Origin: Tetraselmis striata
Lineage: Eukaryota > Chlorophyta > Chlorodendrophyceae > Chlorodendrales > Chlorodendraceae
Length of the DNA stretch: 64,000 bases
NCBI GenBank assembly: GCA_006384855.1
Contig: VCJN01000027.1
Span: forward strand, 1-64,000
Direction: 5' to 3'
The translations under genes were made by a program, and so were the position numbers. The notes under the pieces were generated by a model, which saw only the letters and a program-made list of their open reading frames with translations, had not been told where the DNA came from and did not search any database. This document shows, piece by piece, positions 45,372-56,114 of the stretch; position 1 is the stretch's first letter; every line of letters starts with the position of its first letter.

Positions 45372-45481
45372 CCGATGTTAATATAGTGTGAATATTATAT
45401 CGGCCGTAGACGATCAGGTCTGGCAGCACCGCCCGTGCTTGTAAATAAGCGACAATGGGTCTAGTCTCCCGCTAGTCTGTG

Positions 45482-46640
45482 CACCGCAAGTGCACTCCGC
45501 AAGCCTCGCCTCCATCCGCGTCGGAACCGGTAGCGCGCTAGTAAGTGTTGTTGTGTGCGCACATCGTGACAACATTACACGGTGGCAATTGCAATTATTA
45601 GCGGTGGATAATGTGAAGGCGTTTTCGAAATCGACAGAGAATGAGGCGGTGCTGGCGGAGTGCATTGGCGGTGCACAGAATAGCGTGTTGCTGGGGTTCT
45701 GGCTGCATCGGACGCCGTATTCCCACCCATCCGGCACGGAATGTCCGGTTTTCACACATTTGTGTGTTAATAAAGCAGTGTGAATATTACGCGTCTTTTA
45801 CGCCGGGTGGATGGGCATCCGGCGTCCGATGCACCCCAATTATTTGCAGCACGCTACTCTACGCACCCCCAACGCACTCCGCAAGCCTCGCCTCCATCCG
45901 CGTCGGAACCGGTAGTAAGTGTTGTTGTGTGCGCACATCGTGACAACATTACACGGTGGCAATTGCAATTAGCGGTGGACAATGTGAAGGCGTTTTCGAA
46001 ATCGACGGAGAATGTCGCGGTGCTGGCGGAGTGCATTGGCGGTGCACAGAATAGCGTGTTGCTGGGGTTTTGGCTGCATCGGACGCCGTATTCCCACCCA
46101 TCCGGCACGGAATGTCCGGTTTTCACACATTTGTGTGTTAATAAAGTGTGAATATTACGCGTCTTTTACGCCGGGTGGGTGGGCATCCGGCGTCCGATGC
46201 ACCCCAATTATTTGCAGCACGCTACTCTACGCACCCCCAACGCACTCCGCAAGCCTCGCCTCCATCCGCGTCGGAACCGGTAGTAAGTGTTGTTGTGTGC
46301 GCACATCGTGACAACATTACACGGTGGCAATTGCAATTAGCGGTGGGTAATGTGAAGGCGTTTTCGAAATCGACAGAGAATGAGGCGGTGCTGGCGGAGT
46401 GCATTGGCGGTGCATAGAATAGCGTGTTGCTGGGGTTTTGGCTGCATCGGACGCCGTATTCCCACCCATCCGGCACGGAATGTCCGGTTTTCACACATTT
46501 GCGTGTGAATATATATAGTGTGAATATTACGTAGGCGTCTTTTACGCTGGGTGGATGGGCATCCGGCGTCCGATGCACCCCGAATCTCACCAACACGCTA
46601 CTCTACGCACCCCCAACGCATTCCGCCAGCCCCCCCTCTT
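45482..46640 (+). repeat. 368-bp tandem repeat array
   Basis: Partial unit 45,482-45,777, full units 45,778-46,145 and 46,146-46,517, and a final partial unit to about 46,640. Units differ by few bases. Each begins GTGTGAATATTACG and includes GTAAGTGTTGTTGTGTGCGC and a central GCAATTGCAATTAGCGG. Both strands stay open for about 90 codons per unit, with no known motif. Likely subterminal or internal array of the transposon. Confidence 0.85.
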
Positions 46641-47604
46641 TCCGCGCAGGTCCTACGTTCCATTGTATGTATATACATACGTACATGTATTGCTCCGAAA
46701 CCAGCCCAAACTTTATGAGTGCACAAGTGTAAATGGGGGGGTGGGGGGGGGGATGTGGCGGCGGGGCATCCACTCACACATACCCCGGCGATGCATGACA
46801 GATATTACATGCCGTGGCGGGTCGGCGGGCCGACCCGGCGGGCCGACCCGGCGGGGGGGGGGGGGGGGGGGGGGCGTCTATTCAACACGTGCGACAGTGT
46901 CGTTTCGTGGAGCAGTATATGTGCCCGGCCTCATTTATACCGCCCCCCTACCTGCGCTGCATGGTCTACCCCTAAGAATTACTTAGCACAAACCGCCATT
47001 ACTTAATAGGAACCTAGCACAGCCAGGCTTATATGCCCGCTTTCCCGATCAACTTCTACGCACTTTCCGTCCCTCAACCGCCGGACATGGGGGTTAAGCC
47101 GCCAGCCTCGGCAGTTGCTTAGCCAGACTTGGCATCCCGTACCGTGTCCATGGCTTCGCAGCTCTGCCGCTGGCACACGCCGAGTCCGGCGCTTGCTGCC
47201 GCGGGGTTGCGCACGCATGCACGCACGGTAATACGCCGCCGACGCCGCCACGCTTACTTCCACCACCTTCGCCAGCCGCAGCTTCGCACGCCTTTCCGCC
47301 GACATACGAAACGCACGAATCCCCCCCCGTCCCCGCGTCATGTATATTATATTCGAGGCGACTATGCGGGGCGCAGCACACGCCGCGGCGTGGGTCGGCG
47401 GAGCGACAGGCGGCAGGAGCCCTAATGGCCGGGCAGTATCCACACCCACACAGGCACCGCCGCTCACCTCCGACGCGGATGAACCGCCTCCCAAAGGAAA
47501 CATGCCGGTTGGCGGTAAGCCCAGCAGGCGTGCGTGGGGTGCCGGCGCCGGTACTGGTGCGACGGAGCTGTCGCGTCAGGAACCGCACCGAATGTGGAGC
47601 AACA

Positions 47605-48235
47605 CATGGCGGTGCCGGCCCCACCTATGTCTAGGGCCACCTCCTCACAACACCCCGCCACGACGGCGTCGGCCACCGCCGACGGCGCCGTTGCGGGGGG
47701 GGACGCCCTGCCAGGCGACGATGAGGCGCCTGATGCGCCGCGTCAGGAGGCGGAGGAGGCCGTGGTCGAGGCGACTGATCGGGCTGAGGGGGTTGTCGAG
47801 GCGAGCGAGGCTGCGCTCGCGCCACCCGCCCCGCAGCCACCTGCGGGACATGCCGACTTGCTCGTCGCCATGTTGACCGGAGCACTACGAGCAGTGGCGG
47901 GAGGCGGCCACGTGCACTATCATGTGCGTGTCCTGGCCGGACGCCCGTCATGCGTGGACTGCGGCCAACGGACGGACTGGGAGTGTTGCTGCGACGGCAC
48001 CCCGGCTTTGTGCGGCCCCAACTACCCATGCATGGCGACCCATCAGCGGGCAGTCCCCTGCCCGACCACGGCCACGGTGAGGGCGGAGTTCCGCCATGTC
48101 AGGGACGCGTTCCACGACGCGACTCGCGCCGCCGTGTGTGAGGCTTCCGAGAAGGCACGCGCGGCTGGTACGGTGCGCAGGGTGAGGCGGCGGACGGCCC
48201 AGGAGCTGAAGGAGAGCGAGACATGCCGTCAGTGA
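47605..48235 (+). CDS. Cysteine-rich transposon protein
   Basis: From ATG 47,605 a 209-codon frame ends at TGA 48,233-48,235. The N-terminal half is Ala/Glu-rich. The second half has HVHYHVRVLAGRPSC, then CVDCGQRTDWECCCDG, CGPNYPCMATHQRAVPC, a zinc-binding pattern, followed by a helical basic C-terminus (RRVRRRTAQELKE). The frame is open further upstream to 47,534. Function unknown; probably a DNA-binding accessory protein of the element. Confidence 0.5.
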
Positions 48236-48278
48236 GGTCGGGCGCAATGTCATTGGGTGGGGCACACGGACGTGTAAA

Positions 48279-48591
48279 ACTTGCACTTTGCGCGTACTGC
48301 TGGGTTACATCCAGGCTGCGTCACACTATGCAACCGGAAAGGCTGCGTTGCTACTGCAAACAATGCGACGCCTCACTCTGTAGCAACCGCTGCCGCGCCT
48401 ATCCCACAGCCGCTGCCCCCCCCCCCCCCCCCCCCCCCCCCGCGCGGGATCCCCGCCATCAGCAGCTTGCACTTGCACTTTGCGCGTACTGCTGGGTTAC
48501 ATCCAGGCGGCGTCACACCGGAAAGGCTGCGTTGCTACTGCAAACGATGCTACGCCTCACTCGGTAGCAACCGCTGCCCCGCCCATCCCAC
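48279..48591 (+). repeat. Direct repeat encoding a zinc-ribbon-like unit twice
   Basis: Units at 48,279-48,405 and 48,469-48,591 are about 90 percent alike and are separated by a C run and GCGCGGGATCCCCGCC. Unit 1 reads CAYCWVTSRLRHT and then LRCYCKQCDASLCSNRC, the C-x2-C...C-x-C-x2-C...C layout seen in transposase zinc ribbons at the C-terminus of piggyBac-like and related DDE enzymes. In unit 2 the frame shifts after CAYCWVTSRRRHT. Confidence 0.6.
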
Positions 48592-49027
48592 TCGGGATGC
48601 TGAGAGCAGCTAAAGGGCACCGGGGGCGGGGCAAGAGGGAGCAGGGCCAATGATTGTGGAAGAGCGGGGACCCGCTTGCATGCCATCGTATAATATCTTG
48701 CACAATATCTGTTGCTGCACTCATATCTCACATCACTAGCTTAGCTATAGTGATCCCCCCCCCCCCCCCCCGCACCGCGTACGCACAAGCCTGGGTATAC
48801 GCATCAACTGCCCGCCGGGATGAGAAACTGGTATTGGTAGTGTGTCTGTGGGGTGGAGGGGGGGGGGCAAAAGAGCTGCCAATTGCTGCCAAGCTGGTGC
48901 GTTACATTGGGGCAGGCGCTGGGCAGACAATTGGGGCTCGCTTCAGAGCATTGTCTAGTGCCTATGCGGCTGCGCCGCCTCCGCCGCATGCAGACTCTGC
49001 GGGCTCACCAGCACCGCCACCTCAGTC

Positions 49028-49183
49028 ATGCGGCCCTGCATCCCGCAGCCCGCCGCCGTCAGCCAGATCAGAGGTATCCAGAAGCCAGTGCTGGGGTTGT
49101 TGCGGCATGACCGCATAGTTTTCAGCGGCTGCCGTCCACAGCTTGTAATGCATCCCTTTCCGCCGATTCCGCTGTATGCGCTG
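49028..49183 (-). CDS. HYKLW block of the transposon protein
   Basis: Downstream (minus strand) of the repeat domain, the frame reads QRIQRNRRKGMHYKLWTAAA and ends within about 40 residues at GLRDAGPHD. The same block occurs in the remnant at 16.6 kb, where it continues into a long helical region, so this copy is either spliced or cut short here. Confidence 0.45.
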
Positions 49184-49622
49184 TCTTGGCGCCGCGCTGC
49201 CCCGGCCGCCGCTGTCTTGGCGCCGCGCTGCCCCGGCCGCCGCTGTCTTGGCGCCGCGCTGCCCCGGCCGCCGCTGTCTTGGCGCCGCGCTGCCCCGGCC
49301 GCCGCTGTCTTGGCGCCGCGCTGCCCCGGCCGCCGCGCCTTGGCGCCGCGCTGCCCCGGCCGCCGCGCCTTGGCGCCGCGCTGCCCCGGCCGCCGCGCCT
49401 TGGCGCCGCGCTGCCCCGGCCGCCGCGCCTTGGCGCCGCGCTGCCCCGGCCGCCGCGCCTTGGCGCCGCGCTGCCCCGGCCGCCGCGCCTTGGCGCCGCG
49501 CTGCCCCGGCCGCCGCGCCTTGGCGCCGCGCTCCCCCGGCCGCCGCGCCTTGGCGCCGCGCTGCCCCGGCCGCCGCGCCTTGGCGCCGCGCTGCCCCGGC
49601 CGCCGCGCCTTGGCGCCGCGCG
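49184..49622 (-). repeat. 30/31-bp minisatellite coding a 10-residue repeat
   Basis: About fifteen units of CTGCCCCGGCCGCCGCG-type sequence. From about 49,320 to 49,620 the period is exactly 30 bp and the minus strand encodes GAAAGAARRQ in register. From 49,185 to about 49,320 the units carry CTGTCTTGG and a period of 31 bp, so the frame advances by one base per unit. The plus strand is also open throughout (poly-Pro/Ala/Arg). Confidence 0.85.
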
Positions 49623-49629
49623 GGGTATC

Positions 49630-49919
49630 GAGTCCTCCCCTCCCTAGTGAGCGCGTCCACCTGCGCCTTGCGCTCGGGGCCGTCCTCCTCCGTCACCACA
49701 TTCTGCAACCCCCACCGCGTGACGAACCACGCAGCTCCTTGCATGCGCTTGTACATGTGCCCAAGCACCGCCTAGGGACGCGAAGCTCCTTCTCGGTCAT
49801 GATCGCCTTCACCCGGGCCTCCTCGAGCAGCGGACCGGCGTTAAGAATGGAAAACGTTTCCATGTGGTGCAAGCAGTCCTCCATGACCCAGCCGGACTGC
49901 ACCGTCACCTTGCCTGACC
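49630..49919 (-). CDS. Transposon protein exon upstream of the repeat domain
   Basis: After acceptor GACTGCAG|GGTCAGG the minus strand encodes KVTVQSGWVMEDCLHHMETF, LNAGPLLEEARVKAIMTEKE and, in the next frame, GHMYKRMQGAAWFVTRWGLQ and VVTEEDGPERKAQVDALTRE. The frame change near 49,775 means an indel or a small intron. It leads directly into the 10-residue repeats. Confidence 0.5.
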
Positions 49920-49998
49920 CTGCAGTCATGGAGGGGAATGCCGTCACGCCCACGCCCACGCCCACGCCCACGCCCGGGGGGGGGGGGGGGGGGGTTAC

Positions 49999-50310
49999 CT
50001 TTCGATTCTTGGACACTGCAAACGAAGGGCGCAACCCGCGTTCAAAGTTGCTGGGTATCGGGACTAAAGCCTGGCGCCGGTCTTCCTGCTTCATAGCTCG
50101 GAATCCAATGTGGCCCTGCACGGTGACAAATTTCCTCCATAAGTCCCTTCCCAAGCCAAAAAAAAACAGGTGGAACGGCGCGAGGGGGAAGAGGTTGATC
50201 ATGTTGACATAGCCCAGGACCACATGCACATGGCACACGCCATGGCAGCCAGTGTTCTGCTTGGCCTCCGCCAGCCGGGTTGTGTTGAACGCACGCCGGG
50301 CAAGGTGCGT
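49999..50310 (-). CDS. Putative transposase core exon (Tnp2-like block)
   Basis: Minus strand, about 100 residues: RLAEAKQNTGCHGVCHVHVV, then GYVNMINLFPLAPFHLFFFG, LGRDLWRKFVTVQGHIGF and SNFERGLRPSFAVSKNRK, ending at donor AAG|GTAA followed by a C run. The P-x-H-x-(hydrophobic)-G-L-x-(D)-x-W block resembles the D-P-M-H...G...W motif of Tnp2/CMC transposases, but the usual first Asp is not there. Assignment is by motif shape and by the CACTG ends only. Confidence 0.45.
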
Positions 50311-50499
50311 GATTCACTGGACAAGTCATCGCCTTGATGGACGGTTACCAAGCGAGCCTCCCCGTCCGCATCCACAGTGGGGTGCTCCTGGGCAGCCGCC
50401 ATAGCCTCCACAACCTGCCACGCCGACCGGGCGGGTGCGTGTGATTCCATACAACCGCAGGTGAGTGGTGCCACCAGCACACAGGCCGGGCCCACTCAC

Positions 50500-50721
50500 C
50501 TCTGAACGCAGAAGGTCCACAATGTCACCGTCCTCGAAAACAGCGCGCCACTGGGTTGCCCCGCCGTAGTCCTCCAACACCCACTCGGTAACGACGCCGG
50601 TTATCACGCCGTAGTGCCATACTCCCCGGAACTTCTTGGCGATGACCTTCATGTAGAAGTCGCCGGGATCGCCTTTCCATATCACGCCCTCATCGCGGGT
50701 TCGACGCCCGCCGGCGGCCAC
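50500..50721 (-). CDS. Tudor-like domain exon of the transposon
   Basis: Minus-strand frame with IAKKFRGVWHYGVITGVV, then QWRAVFEDGDIVDLLRSE, the K-F-G-x-W-x-x-G-x-V...Y/F-E-D-G-D-x-E/D-D pattern of plant Tudor/PTM-type modules. It ends at donor GAG|GTGAGT, and the next exon appears to start at 50,414 (VVEAMAAAQEHPTVDADG). It overlaps the end of the BED-finger frame by about 40 bp in another frame, so the two are probably joined by splicing or were separated by an indel. Confidence 0.55.
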
Positions 50722-51248
50722 GCAGGCGCGTCGATGTCCATACCGTCTTCGCCAACGGGGTCCTCCCCCACGCCCATCACATCGTCCACCTTCGAGCCGC
50801 CGTCGTCCGAGACCGGCGCCGGCGGGCCGTTTCCGACGGCTGCAGCTACTCCTGCTGCCGCGCTTGTTGCTGCTGTTGCTGCTGCTGCTGCTGCCGCCCC
50901 TGCTGCTGCTGGTTGTGATAAGGCGGCCTTGCGGCGCAACTTAGCCGCACGCTTCAACGAGTGGCTACAGTTCGGGTATTTCCGGAAGTGCCGCTCTCGC
51001 GCCGTCCTTTCACTACTACCCGTCACGATGCCGTGGCAGTGCTTGCATGTGTACACGCCATCCTTCGACACACTCGCTATCCATCCCTTTGCCGGCATGC
51101 CTGCTGCCGCGCGCGGGGGGCGGGGGGGGGTTGAGAGTTGGGGTGGATGTAACCCACCACCGGCAGGCAACACAGATGCGAGTGCGCGGCTGTCCGCGCT
51201 TGATTCAACGGTGAGCGGCGGTGACCGTGAGGCGACCCCGTACTTCAT
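50700..51248 (-). CDS. BED-like zinc finger protein of the transposon
   Basis: The probable start is MPAKGWIASVSKDG at 51,098; an upstream in-frame ATG at 51,248 adds a Pro-rich leader. A single finger follows: CKHC, then RERHFRKYPNC (C-x2-C-x17-H-x6-C), as in BED fingers of DNA-transposon proteins, which bind element ends. Next come a basic helix (LKRAAKLRRKAA), an Ala-rich tract from a GCT/GCC repeat, and an acidic segment (VDDVMGVGEDPVGEDGMD) leading to the Tudor-like exon. Confidence 0.6.
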
Positions 51249-51259
51249 GCGCGTGCTGG

Positions 51260-51674
51260 GGCGTTACACAATCATCAGCAGTTAGGGCGGCTGCATTAAA
51301 ACGCGCACCTACGAACACCACCTACCGCCTACCACCTACCGTACCACCTACATCCGCCCACACCTCCGCCCGTCGTGCCGCACATCGCGGCACACCGCGG
51401 GGTCAGCGGTCAGCGATGTGCGGTCAGCGATGTGCGGCGATGTGCAATGAGTGCGTACATCCGCCTGTACTTAGCCCGGGTGCTCCGCGTCGGCGGGCGA
51501 CACGCGAGCCCGCGTGCGCATATCAATTTGATGAAATTATGGAAACGAGAAATTCATATAGTACTTTACAGGTCGCGCGCGATAGTCGTCGCTACTGGGT
51601 ATGAAATCCACGTCCCTCGTCCGTCCCGTATCGTCCCCGTATGTCGTCGTTCGTCACCAGTAGGGCACATTTAC
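51260..51674. other. Right subterminal region of the transposon; no gene
   Basis: Contains clustered CACCTACCGCC and GATGTGCGGTCAGC repeats (51,300-51,440) and GTAC words. Probably cis-acting sequence. Confidence 0.4.
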
Positions 51675-52530
51675 GTCACATCTGAATCTCACAGTGTATC
51701 GCAAACGCCTTCCGCGATCATCGTGTTTACGACTTGGGTATCGCTGTACGCCGATAGGTGGATGACTTGTTCCAGCGGACAGTGCCTCGCGGCAACACCG
51801 TACCCTTGGATGAACTCAAAAACATGGTCCCGGACGCATAGCTCTCCCTCCCGGCGTTCAACGTCGCTCGTGACCGGGAGCTATGTTCCCCGGAGCTGGA
51901 AGCCCACGTTGTTAGAGTTCAAGATTACGCGGTACATAGTGGTGCACTGCGGTACCTCGGGCCACGGTGGATCGGTTTGGGCGCTCCCTGGTGGCGACAT
52001 AAAACGGGGGGTGGCAGTGCGGGATGCGGCGTGGCACACCACCACAGAGCCGGTACAAAAGGGCCCTCTTCAATACATCATGGACATGTCGGAGTACACG
52101 GGCATGGTCTTCGGCACAATGGGCGAGGTGAGCAAGGGGGTGCGCCGCACTGTGCGCGGTTTCGCATGGTTGGCCGCGGTTCGGGGGGGGCTCTCATCGC
52201 GGGACACTCGGTGCACCACCCAGGCTCAGCCAGGGCCCTTACTCGCAAGGGATTTCCTCGGGGTCCTGAGCTTGTTGGCGGCTCGCTGCCTCATCCGACG
52301 GCGCAGATTTGTCCGCCATCCCAGTGCCGAAGCTGCACCGCACGTCCGTGGATCACCCTCGCACACTCGTGCACGCGTAGCCCGGACTCTGAACCGTCGT
52401 GCGCGCATCACTCATTCATCCCGCCTCGGGCGGGATGCGGGCCGTTTTAATGCGGCTTCATGTGTTGACATTTTAGCACTGCTTTTTATCGGTATATTTG
52501 TTACGGGCTTTTTTGTAATTCACACCAGCC

Positions 52531-53920
52531 ATGTACGTATCTATATGTACCGGCAGCCGTCCACATCGAGCCCCGCCCGGACGTCAACCCCACCCAAACG
52601 AAAAGCCACCCGCCACCCGTATATCTACGCACGCAACGGCTGGCGGGAGAGGTGCAGTCTACCTATCCCGGGCAATCGGCGGGACCCAAAGTCCCAGAGA
52701 CAAGCAGCCCGGGAAGCGCGGCCGTGGACGGGGCCGTGGCCGTGGGCGGGGGTATGGCCGAGTGTACGGGTTTTCAGGGTTTAGGGTTTTAGGGTTTTAC
52801 AACCGCGGAGGTGGTTGTAGTGCCGGCGACGACGCACTACATGTTGGCGAGCGGGCGCACGGGCGCGCGGACGAGAGCGTCGCAGCCCAACCCCTCATCA
52901 AGATCCGAACAGCCGTCGCCGCAAGTAATTTCGTGGGCACCCAGCTCCCACATGCTGCGCCCTGCCACCTCCGCGTCTTGAATCGCATGTCCCGCCAACT
53001 CCTAACCGATCGCCCCCCCTCCCGTAAGGATGATGCCACCGACGTCAACGTGCTATTTAAAGATCTTATGACCCAACACCAGACGATGGAAGAGGAATCG
53101 CGCAGCCGTGTTGTCTCGAATCCGATCCGCACCCTTAGCTCCAAGCTCGGGGTGCAAATAGTAGCTGACGACGTCCGGGTGGTGACCCGACGCTCCCCCA
53201 AGCTAGCTGCCGCCGACCCAGCCCGCGGCGGGTGAGCTGCGCCAGACTCCTTAAACCCACCGGGTCCGTCACGAACTTCGTTGCAGCCGATACCGTGCAC
53301 TACGCGCGCGCAGAGGCAAGAGAGGGTGGTGACTGCTCGGCAAACGGCGCCGATTAAAGCCGAGGAGACGGCGCTACACCACAGCAAGCTCTCCCGAGAG
53401 CTCTCGCCCGCACCAACTAGCCAACCACCAGCGGCCCCGCTCCCGACCGAAGCAGCCCCTTGAAATTGAAATTGAAACTGAAACGTATTACAACGTGCCC
53501 CTCGTGCTACATAGGTAGATGGACGTCGAAGAGGCAGAACCTCCGCCAGACCTCGATCAGCCGGCGGCATGCATAGATCCATCCATGCACCCCGAGTCGG
53601 CAACACCGGCCGCATCCCACGCCTCCACCGCGACACCGCAGGCTTCCGAGGAGCTACTATTCGAGGGCGTGGAGGACACGGAGGCCATCGCCCTTCTTGA
53701 GCAGTCCTCCCCGGCGAGCGAACCAACCCGGGCGTCCCGCCTGGCCCAGATCATGGCCGAGGCCACCGCCTCCGTCGTCCCCCCCCCCCCCCCCCCCCCC
53801 CCCCCCGCACCGGACAATCCCCCAGAAGCAGCCACCGATGGCCCGACTGCCGGCATTAACCACGTCCGCCGGAAGGGCGCCCAAGACCAAGCCGGACGCC
53901 ATGCAATGCATGTCTCCTAG
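52531..53920 (+). CDS. RGG-rich unknown gene, copy 2
   Basis: Same structure as at 39.3-40.7 kb: exon 1 from 52,531 with the Gly-Arg block, donor GGCGG|GTGAGC near 53,233, then pieces at 53,287-53,463 and 53,519 on. The longer C run at 53,779-53,806 moves the frame, so the third piece ends PDNPPEAATDGPTAGINHVR rather than the Ser/Arg-rich end of copy 1. The left neighbour is now the 8-kb transposon instead of 0.8 kb of shared upstream DNA, so a promoter lying further upstream than 51.7 kb would be separated from it. Confidence 0.4.
52776..52799 (+). repeat. Interstitial telomere-like repeat, copy 2
   Basis: Identical to the repeat at 39,579-39,602, carried by the duplication. Confidence 0.7.
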
Positions 53921-56114
53921 CGCCCCGACCCATCGCCAAGAATTACGGACGTTTTTGACTGCTTTGCCCGGAATTGAAGATTGTCGAATTCTCCCACACG
54001 TATCCCCCGTCTGTAATAGACAATTGAAATTGAAATTGAATTTGATTACAACGTGCTAACATGCTGCTCTCCACCGCTATGACTTCGTTGTTATTAGGGC
54101 GGCATGCCATCTCTAACCATAGTAGGGAGAACATGTACTTTGAATACATCTCAAATTTCCGGCCTTCCTCTTTTGTTTCTAAGCCCCGCCTCCTTCCGCC
54201 ATCACGTGATTATTAGCTTTGTTATTTTTCGGATAACTACATACATGGTCTCCTGCATGGGCGACTACCGCTACTGGCATGTGCGGAGATTACGAACACA
54301 GTACTTGCCTCGCCCTCGAAAAAGTATTTATGTACATCGGTGATGCACCGGAATCTTCGGTCGTCGTGCCGCGTCATGGCTCTAGCTGCCGCCATTGCTA
54401 AACATACTCCGCAAGGCGCAGCGCTGATCGCCCCACCGTCGCGGTTGTGGCGCTCCGTCGTCCTCGGCCGCGGTCCGCCGATGCTGCCTCCACCTCGCTC
54501 GCCTGAGCTCTTGCAGGATTCCCACGGAGACTGGAGGGAGAAAGACGAGCACCCCTTCACCCCCTCGGCCGCGTCGTGTCGTCGCTCCGTAGTCAGCATG
54601 TCGGTCCTGCTCGCCCGCGTGCCGATCGCCTCCGTTGCGCGCCTCGTCGCGGTAGCCACTACCCGTCCGGGGTTCGAGCCGGTCGCCAGTTGACTCCTCC
54701 CGCTGCATAGTTGCGACTCCCTCAGGGCACTCTAACTCATGTCTCTTGACCCTCGAGTCGCTACCATACTGCCCGGCCTCTCCGCCGCTGCCGAACGCCC
54801 GCCCCGCCTTTAAGTGCCAAGCTCCTGTCACCTCGCGCTCGCAGCCCTCGCCCGTTCTCACGGGACGGCAAAGGGTTTCCCGGGTTTTCCGAACGGGTCG
54901 GCCGCGGGCGACGAAAACTTCTCCGATGTACTATGCCGGGAGTCGAGTGATTCACATGTAGAACACGTAAACGGGGGTACGCTAGATCTTTTGCAGGTCG
55001 GTCACGGGTCGTACCGAGGTAGGAGAACACGATTTTATTTCGAACATCCCTCGCGAGTAGGCTGCCCCGTCCGAGTCGTACACACCCCCCCCCCCCCCCC
55101 CCACCCTTGGGCGGATATTGGAGAGGCCGACTCAAGGCCGAGGTCGTACAAGAACTATTTTTAGCAGCCCCCCCGTACAAGGTTGCTGCCCAGCGGCGCC
55201 AGGCGCCACCGGGACTACGGGTATTATTTGAATAAAAGCCCCCGTAGGGCTCCCCAGTCGTCGCAAGATCCAAGGACCCGCCACAACCGGCCACACAATC
55301 CTGCTCAGCCCCCTGCCGCACCCAACCGAGCACGAGCCTTAGGGTTTGCCGGCACTCATCACCGCATTGAGGTGGGGGTGGTTCCTCCGGGCCTGCCGCA
55401 CCTAGGATTTTCCGCTTCTGGTGGGCTGCTACCTCGCGCCAGTAAAAGACAGTGCACCGCCCGACCCGCGAGCTTCGTACATGCGCCAGAAATCGATATG
55501 CCATTATATGAAGTATACTGTAGCCCCCACCCCACCTATATTAGAGATGGAGGGCACTATAGCCCCCACCCCGCCAATAAGCCACCCGGCTCAGCGGTAA
55601 GTAAATACTGAGCACCACATAGCTATTCCAGTTAGCTCCCCTCCCCCATCACACCTCGGAAGCGGCAGGCGGGACTCCTCTTGCTGCCTTACCTTGCCTA
55701 CTGAGCCCTAGATGGGATGGATCATAGTTATGTAGGGACATCAAGGGGACGTTGCTATCCTGGCCGTAGCTCATTGAACATAGTAAAAGGGGCTAGGAAA
55801 CACAAAAGAATGGCCGATAGCTTTAACTGTCAGAACACTATTTCGTGATCCTCATCTTGGTTAGAGATAGCATGTCCTATGGTGCAACTCATTATGTGCG
55901 AGTGTAGGCAGCAAACTATAGCAGTTGTAATCAATTTCAATCTCAAATTCACCATCACACCGGGTCCCATGTAGTGCCCGTTTCCGATGCATTATGCGTT
56001 TCAGGTGTCGCCCCTCGGGCGGGGCAGCGGGACGACCGCCGGTGGTGATGGCAGCGGCTGTACATTGCCGTCGCCGCGCGTCGTCATGTGTCCACACATC
56101 GTGATGTACACCGC

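Larger units (their letters stand above)
43731..51696. mobile_element. 7,966-bp CACTG-ended DNA transposon
   Basis: Perfect 22-bp terminal inverted repeats: CACTGTGAGATTCAG... at 43,731-43,752 and its complement at 51,675-51,696. They are flanked by a 3-bp duplication, TAT (43,728-43,730 and 51,697-51,699); the empty site survives in copy 1 at 38,492-38,494. CACTR ends with a 3-bp duplication are the hallmark of CACTA/EnSpm (CMC) elements, and a coding block resembling Tnp2 supports this. The element carries coding regions on both strands, a 368-bp tandem repeat, a 30/31-bp minisatellite and a duplicated zinc-ribbon unit. A second left end of the family lies at 8,709. Confidence 0.92.
51697..56114 (+). 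repeat. Copy 2 of the tandem duplication, right part
   Basis: Resumes exactly where 43,730 stops (TATCGCAAACG) and matches 38,492-42,906 to the end. Compared with copy 1 it lacks small tandem insertions such as CATA and GTAC near 52,070-52,100, has an extra ATCGCC at 53,931, and has C runs of 28 (53,779-53,806) and 18 (55,085-55,102) where copy 1 has 23 and an interrupted C5TC4. Confidence 0.95.

Noticed and set aside
45482-46640. CRISPR array
   Set aside because: Units are 368 bp and contiguous with no spacers; the 30-bp array at 49.2 kb also has no spacers. The window is eukaryotic.
49028-50212. 394-codon plus-strand frame
   Set aside because: Produced by the 30/31-bp minisatellite, where every frame is open; the minus strand carries the non-repetitive coding on both sides.
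43731-51696. piggyBac assignment of the 8-kb element based on the zinc ribbon
   Set aside because: piggyBac uses TTAA target sites; this element has CACTG ends and a TAT duplication.
51375-52784. 469-codon plus-strand frame
   Set aside because: It crosses the transposon's right border and target duplication, so it joins unrelated sequences.
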